A DNA stretch of 9,358 nucleotides from Elusimicrobiota bacterium (lineage in GTDB: Bacteria > Elusimicrobiota > Elusimicrobia > Elusimicrobiales > UBA9959): positions 1 to 9,358 of the forward strand of contig JAKLEK010000050.1 of the NCBI GenBank assembly GCA_022703115.1. The letters are read 5' to 3'. Below the pieces are notes generated by a model that saw nothing but the letters and a program-made list of their open reading frames with translations, made no database searches and was not told the origin of the DNA. The position numbers and the translations under genes were made by a program. How positions within the stretch are numbered: position 1 is the first letter of the stretch; each line of letters starts with the position of its first letter. Below are positions 1-4,955 of the stretch, one piece after another.

Positions 1-114
1 CTGGGCACCAAGGTGGACATCGCGCCCGGCAACGCCCCGGAGAACGGACGGATCACCATCCATTACTATTCCCTGGACGATTTCGATAGAATAACACGCT
101 TGCTGAAAAGGTAA
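1..114 (+). CDS. parB: ParB chromosome-partitioning protein, C-terminal fragment (5' end outside the window)
   Basis: The open frame from base 1 encodes 37 residues ending ...YYSLDDFDRITRLLKR and a TAA stop at 112-114. The pattern (LGTKV-x-I, an acidic/Gly stretch, then I-x-I-x-YYSLDD-[FL]-DRI-x-x-LL) matches the extreme C-terminal dimerisation domain of ParB/Spo0J proteins. These are the CTP-dependent clamps that load on parS sites and work with ParA in chromosome segregation. The CTPase and helix-turn-helix parts lie outside the window, so only the tail is seen. The next gene starts 8 bp downstream on the same strand, so the following genes may be cotranscribed with the par locus. ParB loci are often near the replication origin; that this window is origin-proximal is inference. 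Recognition rests on only 37 residues, but the match in wording is close. Confidence 0.8.
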   Translation: MGTKVDIAPGNAPENGRITIHYYSLDDFDRITRLLKR

Positions 115-122
115 CACTAACA

Positions 123-1139
123 ATGAGAAAGCTGCTCCCGCTCCTGTTCCTGTTGTGCGGTTCCGCCGCGGCCCAGTCCCTGCCGGCCGAGGGAGAACAG
201 CCCGCGGCCGCGCCGAAGCCCCCGGTGGTCCCGGCCTATTTCTCGCTCGTGAAGGATATCGGCGGCTTCTACATGTACGCCAACGGCGGCTTTAACGCCG
301 ACTGGTACGTCGGGTACAATAACAGCTGGATAGTCAGGCTGCCGCCGGTCCCCTCGGGCTCCTACGCGAAAGCCTATATCGGCGCGAAGCTGGGCCGCGC
401 CAAGATAGCGTCATGGCCGCAGGGGTGGGACAAGACCCCGATCCCCGGCAAGATCTACATGGGCTTAAATCAGGAGCCCAAGTTCTCTTCCGATAACATG
501 TTCTTCGTGGCGGCTGCGGAGGACATCCCTCTGGAACCGCTCCCCAACGATTCTCTCGACGGGGTGGATTCCGCCCAGTGGTTCTGGGCCGAGATACCGC
601 TCTCCAGGGTGTCCCCGGACAAGCCCAATTATCTGGCGCTTTGGGCATCCTCCAGGTACTTCACTTCGAGCTCCAGCTCGCCGATAGTGGCTGCGGCTCC
701 TTCGGGCGATCGGGAAGAGAACGTCTGGCTGAACCGTTCCATCAAGGGCAACCCTCCTTCCGGGCCCGACGTGCTGGAAATTCCCATTTCCGGGATAAAG
801 CCGGCCCTGGCCCTGAAACTGGTGCCGGCCAACGACTACAAGGTCCTGATCCGGGGGTTCATGGGGTCGGTGGGGGAAGAAGATATTACGGTCTCGTTCT
901 CGGCTATCGGAGAGGATATCCGCGCCGCCTGGGTGGAAATGTCGTACGACAAATTCGACTGGCAGCGGGTGGGGCCGTATATGTTCAGGGCCCCGTTCTT
1001 CCGGACGCTGCGGCGCGAGGACCTTTCAAGGGACATGTTCTACCTGCGGGCGGCCGCCGTGGACGGGCTTGAGAATACCGGATATTCCAGGGAGATAACG
1101 ATACCGGCCGCGCAGGCGGCGCCTGCGGCCGGAGAATGA
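123..1139 (+). CDS. Secreted protein of unknown function, possible C-terminal beta-sandwich
   Basis: I do not recognise this 338-residue protein. It begins with a clear Sec signal peptide (MRKLLPLLFLLCGSAAA, likely cut after Ala17). A Pro/Ala-rich linker follows (about residues 20-38), then a globular region rich in aromatic residues and beta-strand-like stretches (YFSLVKDIGGFYMYANGG, WYVGYNNSWIVRLP). A Ser-rich patch lies at about 180-186. The last ~100 residues (YKVLIRGF...ITVSFSAI...AWVEMSYDKFDWQRV...FYLRAAAVDGLENTGYSREITI) look like an Ig/Fn3-type strand pattern, ending in an Ala/Pro tail. There is no membrane segment after the signal, so it is probably periplasmic or exported. No strong Shine-Dalgarno precedes the ATG at 123. 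It sits 8 bp after parB, and its stop overlaps an upstream ATG of the asd frame, which suggests one transcript. No function is assigned. Confidence 0.85.
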   Translation: MRKLLPLLFLLCGSAAAQSLPAEGEQPAAAPKPPVVPAYFSLVKDIGGFYMYANGGFNADWYVGYNNSWIVRLPPVPSGSYAKAYIGAKLGRAKIASWPQGWDKTPIPGKIYMGLNQEPKFSSDNMFFVAAAEDIPLEPLPNDSLDGVDSAQWFWAEIPLSRVSPDKPNYLALWASSRYFTSSSSSPIVAAAPSGDREENVWLNRSIKGNPPSGPDVLEIPISGIKPALALKLVPANDYKVLIRGFMGSVGEEDITVSFSAIGEDIRAAWVEMSYDKFDWQRVGPYMFRAPFFRTLRREDLSRDMFYLRAAAVDGLENTGYSREITIPAAQAAPAAGE

Positions 1140-1186
1140 GCCGCGCGTCTGAGCGGACGGCCGGACTTTCCGTGGGGAAGAGGATC

Positions 1187-2218
1187 ATGGCTGAAAAAAT
1201 TGACGTGGCGGTAGTCGGCGCTTCGGGGATGGTCGGGGGTGAGCTGCTGCGCCTGCTCAGGGCCCGTAAGTTCCCCGTAGGGCGGTTCTATCCTTTCAAT
1301 TCCGGGCGGAAGCCGTCCGCGGTCGTCTTCGGCGGCAAACGATATCCCTGCACTAAGCCTGACCTCCGGTCGCTGAAGCAAGCCGACCTGGTCTTCTTCG
1401 TTTCCACCGACGAGGTTTCGGAGCGCTTCGCGGAAAAGCTGGCGGCGGACGGGGTATGGTGCATAGATGATTCCGCCCAATTCCGCCTCGACGAACGCGT
1501 CCCGCTGGTGATCCCCGAGGTCAACGCCTCCGCGCTGGACCGCCGCAGCCGGCTTATCGCGGGCCCCAACTGCACTCTTACCGGGGCGGCCGTGGCGCTT
1601 TACCGTATACACAGGAAATTCGTCATCAGCGAGCTGAGGATATCCTCCTACCAGGCCGTTTCCGGGGCAGGGAAAAGGGCGATGGAGGACCTGGAGAGGG
1701 AGCTGAAACATTATTTCAGCCACGGTTCGGTTCCCGCTCTCAAGGACCGCCGATTTCCCCGCGCTATAGCCTTCAATCTGTTCCCCCAGGTTGGAGGTTT
1801 CGACCGGGAGGGGCTGAGCGGCGAAGAATCGAAGGTGGAAGCCGAACTTAAGAAGATCTGGTCCTCGCCGGCCCTGAAGATAAGCTCCACAGCGGTCCGG
1901 GTGCCTGTCCTCAGGGGGCATTCCCTGAGCGTCTGGGCGAAGACCCGCCGGGCTTGGTCCCTGGGCGCGCTGCGCTCCGAGCTGGCCCGCACCCCGGGGC
2001 TGGATTTCGCCGCTGACCCTTACGATTACCCCACTCCGCTGGAGGCCGCAAAGACCGAGGGGGTAAAGGCCGGCCGGCTGCGAAAGGCGAAGACCTCGCC
2101 TAACGAATTTCAGCTCTGGATCGTTTCCGACAATCTTTATAAGGGAGCGGCCCTGAATTCGGTGGAGATAGCCGAATGTCTCCTGAGGAAGGGCCTGCTG
2201 CGCAAGGAAGGGCGCTGA
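1187..2218 (+). CDS. asd: Aspartate-semialdehyde dehydrogenase
   Basis: This 343-residue enzyme would reduce aspartyl-4-phosphate to aspartate-4-semialdehyde with NADPH, the branch-point step to lysine/diaminopimelate, threonine and methionine. Visible signatures: a Rossmann nucleotide loop GASGMVG (11-17), the DDSAQFRLD segment (94-102), the catalytic-Cys motif IAGPNC (Cys129), SSYQAVSGAG (153-162, with Gln156), a phosphate-binding-like EESK...E..KI stretch (about 213-224), RVPVLRGHS (238-246, His245 as general base) and a typical C-terminal SDNLYKGAALNSVEIAE. Length is normal for the family. I chose the ATG at 1187 because GGGGAAG lies 6 nt upstream and the Rossmann strand follows at once. 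An in-frame ATG at 1136 overlaps the previous stop but has no properly spaced ribosome site and would add 17 atypical residues. The usual Asn before PNC is Gly here, and the Glu after the GHS motif is replaced, so it is a divergent member. Confidence 0.9.
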   Translation: MAEKIDVAVVGASGMVGGELLRLLRARKFPVGRFYPFNSGRKPSAVVFGGKRYPCTKPDLRSLKQADLVFFVSTDEVSERFAEKLAADGVWCIDDSAQFRLDERVPLVIPEVNASALDRRSRLIAGPNCTLTGAAVALYRIHRKFVISELRISSYQAVSGAGKRAMEDLERELKHYFSHGSVPALKDRRFPRAIAFNLFPQVGGFDREGLSGEESKVEAELKKIWSSPALKISSTAVRVPVLRGHSLSVWAKTRRAWSLGALRSELARTPGLDFAADPYDYPTPLEAAKTEGVKAGRLRKAKTSPNEFQLWIVSDNLYKGAALNSVEIAECLLRKGLLRKEGR

Positions 2219-2223
2219 AAAGA

Positions 2224-2886
2224 ATGAACATCTGGTATTACCTGCTGATAATTTTTCTGGCGCTTATTCCCGTAAGCGTGGCGCTGGCGCTTTACTTCTC
2301 CTTCTATAAGCGGAGAAAAGAGATGGAAATGTTCGCTTCCTCCGCCGGCCTGCCTTTCGAGCCTGAGGCCGACAGGCTTCCGCCTCTGGAGGGGGAGGGG
2401 TTGCCGCTTTTCGAGCAGGGTCGTTCCAGGAAATATTCCAACCTGGTGACCTTCTCCGGAGCCGGCGCCGAGCGGATCTACTTTTTCGACTATTCCTACG
2501 TGACCGGGACGGGCGGAAGCCGCCGCACCCACCGCTTCACTCCGGCCTGCTTCGAGTTCCTCGCGCCGGTGTTCCCCAGGTTCGAACTTCGCCCTGAAAC
2601 GTTCCTGGACAAGATGGGGGAACAGCCCGGTTTCGTGGATATAGCCGTGGAGGGGGCGCCGGAATTCTCACGCCGCTATCGGCTGTCCGGCGCGGATAAG
2701 GAGGCCGTCCTGGCCTTCTTCGGTCCGCAGGCGCTCCGGTTCCTTGAAGAGCATCCCGGCTGGCGCGTTCAGGCGTCCGGTTCGCGTATAGCGCTTTTCG
2801 GAAAGGAATGCCTTATTCCAACCGGGGTCTACAGGGAATATATGGATGAGTGCAAGGACCTGGTCGCCGCGATGACCGGGAAATAG
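2224..2886 (+). CDS. Membrane-anchored protein of unknown function
   Basis: The 220-residue product starts with one hydrophobic helix (about residues 4-27, IWYYLLIIFLALIPVSVALALYF) followed by a basic stretch (KRRKEM). It is therefore probably anchored in the inner membrane with the bulk in the cytoplasm (N-out, positive-inside). The soluble part has the sequence MFASSAGLPFEPEADRLPPL, then FFDYSYVTGTGGSRRTHRFTPACFEF, FSRRYRLSGADKEAVLAFFGPQALRFLEEHPGW and a C-terminal YREYMDECKDLVAAM helix. This arrangement resembles a widespread uncharacterised bacterial family in which a short beta domain follows one helix; I cannot name a Pfam entry with confidence. I chose the ATG at 2224, 5 bp after the asd stop, because it starts directly at the helix. 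An upstream in-frame ATG at 2176 would lie inside asd and add a charged extension. The tight spacing implies cotranscription with asd. Confidence 0.8.
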   Translation: MNIWYYLLIIFLALIPVSVALALYFSFYKRRKEMEMFASSAGLPFEPEADRLPPLEGEGLPLFEQGRSRKYSNLVTFSGAGAERIYFFDYSYVTGTGGSRRTHRFTPACFEFLAPVFPRFELRPETFLDKMGEQPGFVDIAVEGAPEFSRRYRLSGADKEAVLAFFGPQALRFLEEHPGWRVQASGSRIALFGKECLIPTGVYREYMDECKDLVAAMTGK

Positions 2887-2928
2887 GTCCGACCGCCGGG
2901 ACCGGGCGCTTCGGCCCGGCCCCGGACC
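2886..2928. terminator. GC-rich hairpin between convergent genes
   Basis: The outer arms GGTCCG (2886-2891) and CGGACC (2923-2928) enclose an inner perfect stem, CCGGGC (2902-2907) with GCCCGG (2914-2919). The hairpin fills the whole 47-bp gap between the plus-strand gene ending at 2886 and the minus-strand gene ending at 2934. There is no U-tract on either side, so it may be a weak or bidirectional terminator or a 3' stabilising structure. The call rests on symmetry and position. Confidence 0.5.
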
Positions 2929-2933
2929 GCGTG

Positions 2934-3383
2934 TCACTTCACGCTCCGCCCGCCGCTATCTTCGGACAATTTATCTCCTTTTTTCTTTCTCTCCCGGCGT
3001 TCAGCTCTGCGTTCCTCGCGTTTTGCCTTGCAGGCGGCGGAGAGCTCGCTTTCATGTCCTTTCATGCAGGCCCCGCGCTCCGCGCCGGTGAGGCCGCCGC
3101 ATAACTTCTCGGCGTCGGCCCGGCACGGGCGATTCTTGCCGGCGCCATTTTTTTTAGCCGCGATAGCGGCCTTGCAGCCGGCCGAAAGTTCGGCCTCATG
3201 CGCTTTTAGGCATTCCTTCTTCCGGCCGCCGCCGGGTTCTATGTCTTTGCAGAACCGGTCCATATCGGCCTTGCAGGCCGCCCGGACCACGCCCTTGCCG
3301 CCTTTTCCGCCCTCTCGCGCGCCGGCCGCCGCCGGCAGCGTCATCGCCGCCGCCAGGAACAGTAACCATATCTTTCCTTTCAT
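2934..3383 (-). CDS. Secreted protein with two GLG1-type cysteine-rich repeats
   Basis: The 149-residue product has a Sec signal peptide (MKGKIWLLFLAAAMTLPAAAGA). A Gly/Lys linker follows, then two copies of a four-cysteine repeat: Cys37, 45, 58, 70 (C-x7-C-x12-C-x11-C) and Cys87, 95, 106, 118 (C-x7-C-x10-C-x11-C). Each repeat ends in the same phrase, C-[LM]-K-x-H-E-x-E-L-S-x-x-C-K. This is the GLG1/Cys-rich FGF-receptor repeat (PF00839 type) known from animal Golgi proteins and from small bacterial exported proteins of unknown role. The tail (about 119-149) is strongly basic (KREERRAERRERKKK). The start at 3383 is set by an AGGGAGGAAGG ribosome site just upstream and by the signal peptide; an ATG at 3431 in frame has neither. 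It is transcribed alone and convergent with the gene ending at 2886. The cysteines probably form disulfides in the periplasm. Confidence 0.85.
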   Translation of the reverse strand: MKGKIWLLFLAAAMTLPAAAGAREGGKGGKGVVRAACKADMDRFCKDIEPGGGRKKECLKAHEAELSAGCKAAIAAKKNGAGKNRPCRADAEKLCGGLTGAERGACMKGHESELSAACKAKREERRAERRERKKKGDKLSEDSGGRSVK

Positions 3384-3505
3384 ATCGCCTTCCTCCCTTC
3401 GCTGCCAAGTGAACGTTCCTGTAAAGAGCAACGCCCGGCTTGGGTGTTTTATTGCCGTTCCAACTGAAAAAGTCGGTAACGTAGTAGAAGGGGGAGGGGA
3501 AGTCG

Positions 3506-3533
3506 GGGGTCGGGAATCAGGGGTCGGGAGTCA
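3506..3533. repeat. Two tandem copies of a 14-bp G-rich unit
   Basis: GGGGTCGGGAATCA (3506-3519) is followed directly by GGGGTCGGGAGTCA (3520-3533), one mismatch apart. Degenerate G-rich sequence continues on both sides (about 3488-3545). The last three bases of the second copy are the stop codon of the minus-strand Rieske gene, so the repeat forms the 3' end of that gene and the downstream flank. No hairpin terminator is visible in the gap up to 3384. Confidence 0.7.
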
Positions 3534-3893
3534 GGGAGAGGGGATGTCGACCAGAATTGCGCCGTTCTCGATCTTGACCGGATAGGTCCTGAGTCCGCGG
3601 GTCTGAAGCTCCGGGGCTTCAGGGTCGGCATACTTGCTTGCGGGCGCCTCCGGAATGGGGCCGCTGAGGGCTTCGCCGGTGGTTATGTCGAATTGGGCGT
3701 AATGCAGCGGGCAGGTAAGAATGCGGCCGTTCAGGGTCCCGCGTTCCAGCCTGGCCGAGGCGTGGCCGCAAGCGCGCTCTACGGCGTAAAAGCTCCCCTC
3801 GTGATTGCAGATGGCCAGGTCCCGGCCGCACGTTTTCACGCCGATAACGCCGCCGGGGGCTATGTCTTCGGTCTTGGCCGCTTCTATGAACAT
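3531..3893 (-). CDS. Rieske [2Fe-2S] ferredoxin-like protein (second of two)
   Basis: The 120-residue soluble protein contains a single Rieske domain. The cluster ligands read C-x-H at Cys42-Gly-His44 and C-x-x-H at Cys61-Pro-Leu-His64, followed by the usual ...QFD-x-x-TGEAL turn. The N-terminal strands (IAPGGVIGVKTCGRDLAICNHEGSFYAVERACGH) match small Rieske ferredoxins of the dioxygenase-ferredoxin or nitrite-reductase small-subunit type. There is no signal peptide or membrane anchor, so it is a cytoplasmic one-electron carrier. The first motif lacks the common Gly of C-x-H-x-G. AGGA lies about 7 nt before the ATG and overlaps the TAG of the upstream FTR gene (7-bp gap). It is the last gene of the redox operon, and its C-terminus ends in the G-rich tandem repeat. 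Its partner enzyme is not proven; the FTR subunit next door is the obvious candidate. Confidence 0.88.
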   Translation of the reverse strand: MFIEAAKTEDIAPGGVIGVKTCGRDLAICNHEGSFYAVERACGHASARLERGTLNGRILTCPLHYAQFDITTGEALSGPIPEAPASKYADPEAPELQTRGLRTYPVKIENGAILVDIPSP

Positions 3894-3900
3894 AAAAGTC

Positions 3901-4248
3901 CTATCCGGCCTTACCGGGGCCTTTGAATTTGTCCGGAGGTATCTGTTTGAGCTTCGAGGGGTCGGTAACGTCCTTGTGCACGAAAAGTCCGCACCAGCAG
4001 CGTTTCATGGCGTCGTAATGCTCGCGGTGGAAAGGTATGCAGGGGCATACTATCTTCATGTTCTCTGCGCGTTCTTTTGAGAGCGCCTGGCACGGGCAAT
4101 ACGGGGAACCGTACCGCTTTTCCAGAGAGACCTCGGCTTCCAGCAGGAAGTCCACGTCCTCTTCCGATGGGTGGAACTTGTAGCCGAGCTTGTCGGCCAC
4201 CGGCGCGAATAAGGTCCGCAGCGCTTTCTTCCTCGCTTCCGCGTTCAT
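3901..4248 (-). CDS. Ferredoxin-thioredoxin reductase catalytic (beta) subunit-like protein
   Basis: The 115-residue protein carries the six-cysteine signature of FTR catalytic subunits: Cys51-Pro-Cys53, Cys68-Pro-Cys70 (followed by IPFHREH) and Cys84-Trp-Cys86 (followed by GLFVHKD). By homology, Cys53 and Cys86 form the redox disulfide, and Cys51, 68, 70 and 84 hold a [4Fe-4S] cluster. The enzyme passes single electrons to a protein disulfide, in plants and cyanobacteria that of thioredoxin. The spacing here is CPC-x14-CPC-x13-CWC, different from the CPC-x16-CPC-x8-CHC of the photosynthetic enzyme, so it belongs to the non-photosynthetic FTR-like group. No FTR variable (alpha) subunit is in the window. 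The ATG overlaps the glutaredoxin stop by 1 bp (TAATG). Its place between a glutaredoxin and a Rieske protein suggests it takes electrons from a Rieske carrier and reduces the glutaredoxin; that part is inference. Confidence 0.88.
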   Translation of the reverse strand: MNAEARKKALRTLFAPVADKLGYKFHPSEEDVDFLLEAEVSLEKRYGSPYCPCQALSKERAENMKIVCPCIPFHREHYDAMKRCWCGLFVHKDVTDPSKLKQIPPDKFKGPGKAG

Positions 4249-4511
4249 TATTTTCCGTTCTTGCCGGGACCGAGCAGGCGCTCGAACTCGTCCGGGTCGT
4301 AGCCCTGGACCGCGTCGGAGCCTATGCAGACGAACGGGAAGGACCCGCCGCAGCCTTTGGAGCGCATTTCGCTCATGATGCGCTCCTGCTCCGCCTCGTC
4401 GGCCTTGTCATACTCCACCGCTTCGAACGGGATGTTGCGGTCCTGAAAGAACTGTTTGGTGCGTTTGCACCAGAGGCATGTGCTGAGGGTGTACATTTTC
4501 ACTTTTTTCAT
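4248..4511 (-). CDS. Glutaredoxin-family thiol-disulfide carrier
   Basis: The 87-residue protein has a thioredoxin fold of glutaredoxin/NrdH type: a first beta strand (KVKMYTL), the active site Cys12-Leu-Trp-Cys15 with K-x-x-K following, the strand PFEAVEYD, the cis-proline segment GGSFPFVCIG (about 55-64) and the closing GYDPDEFERLL. Two further cysteines (54 and 62) flank the cis-proline. Its length is typical of stand-alone glutaredoxins. The start at 4511 is chosen because its ATGA overlaps the stop of the upstream Rieske gene by 4 bp, which implies translational coupling. The frame is open further upstream to 4856, but that stretch is antisense-like Arg-rich sequence shadowing the Rieske gene. 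It is probably the substrate of the FTR-like reductase encoded immediately downstream, replacing thioredoxin; its final target is unknown. Confidence 0.88.
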   Translation of the reverse strand: MKKVKMYTLSTCLWCKRTKQFFQDRNIPFEAVEYDKADEAEQERIMSEMRSKGCGGSFPFVCIGSDAVQGYDPDEFERLLGPGKNGK

Positions 4512-4846
4512 GCGGCCGCCTTGGTTATGTTTATATGGATATCCCCGTCGGACGTCTTCAATTCGTATCTCGGCAGGCGTATTTCGGGCGCGTCGAGGAA
4601 GGCCCCTGTCCCGGTGTCGAAGCGCCAGTCGTGGCAGGGGCACCGCAGTATATGTCCGTCCAGGCTTCCCCTGGAGAGCGGACAGCCCATATGAGGACAT
4701 CTGTTGGCGAAAGCGCGGACCTCGCCGTCGCCGCCGCGTATCAGCAGCACCGGCAGGCCTTTCGGAAAGACCGCCGTCGGCGCTCCGTCCCGCAGGTCCG
4801 TCGCTTTCATCACGCGCACCCAGACGCAGGCAGCGGGGTCGTCCAT
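4508..4846 (-). CDS. Rieske [2Fe-2S] ferredoxin-like protein (first of two)
   Basis: With a start at 4846 this is a 112-residue soluble Rieske protein. The ligands are Cys50-Pro-His52 (within CPHMGCPL) and Cys69-Pro-Cys-His72 (CPCHDWRFD-x-x-TG), and the N-terminal strand WVRVMKATDLRDG is typical of Rieske ferredoxins. There is no signal peptide. In-frame ATGs exist at 4900 and 4810. I prefer 4846 because a TTGATT-N18-TAAGAT promoter puts the transcription start about 2 nt before it, while 4900 lies directly beside the U-tract of the upstream terminator and has no ribosome site. 4810 would cut into the first strand. It heads the redox operon, overlapping the glutaredoxin start by 4 bp, and is clearly different in sequence from the second Rieske protein at the operon end. 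Rieske ferredoxins otherwise serve oxygenases, but none is encoded here. Confidence 0.85.
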   Translation of the reverse strand: MDDPAACVWVRVMKATDLRDGAPTAVFPKGLPVLLIRGGDGEVRAFANRCPHMGCPLSRGSLDGHILRCPCHDWRFDTGTGAFLDAPEIRLPRYELKTSDGDIHINITKAAA

Positions 4847-4854
4847 ACGCAGAC

Positions 4855-4884
4855 ATCTTAGCTCAAATAAGACGCTGGAATCAA
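4855..4884 (-). promoter_or_regulatory. Candidate promoter of the redox operon
   Basis: Read on the minus strand, TTGATT (4884-4879) and TAAGAT (4860-4855) are separated by 18 bp. Each hexamer matches 4 of 6 positions of the vegetative sigma consensus. The predicted transcription start is about 4848, 2 nt upstream of the ATG at 4846, which would leave almost no leader. It lies between the terminator of the C1A gene (4902-4936) and the operon, where a promoter is needed. Confidence 0.45.
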
Positions 4885-4901
4885 ACCTGGGCGCGGGCAT
4901 G

Positions 4902-4936
4902 AAAAAGCGCGGGCCGGGGGGCGGCCCGCGCTTTTT
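4902..4936 (-). terminator. Strong intrinsic terminator of the C1A protease gene
   Basis: A perfect 14-bp inverted repeat (arms 4902-4915 and 4923-4936) with a 7-nt G-rich loop. The outer five pairs are A5/T5, so a G+C-rich 9-bp stem is followed by a U-tract on either strand. It starts 20 bp after the C1A stop and separates that gene from the redox operon. It is symmetric and could also stop plus-strand transcription. Confidence 0.85.
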
Positions 4937-4955
4937 ATGGTAGATATCCTGTCTG

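Noticed and set aside
1040..1921. A 293-codon open frame on the minus strand
   Set aside because: It is antisense to asd, which has a full set of catalytic motifs. The translation has no domain or ribosome site and reflects GC-rich codon bias.
3506..3533. CRISPR or phase-variable repeat array
   Set aside because: Only two 14-bp units without spacers; too few and too short for a CRISPR array, and a change of one unit would move only the last codons.
4512..4856. Upstream extension of the glutaredoxin frame to 4856
   Set aside because: The added residues are Arg/Gly-rich shadow of the Rieske gene. The glutaredoxin fold begins at the ATG at 4511, which overlaps the Rieske stop.
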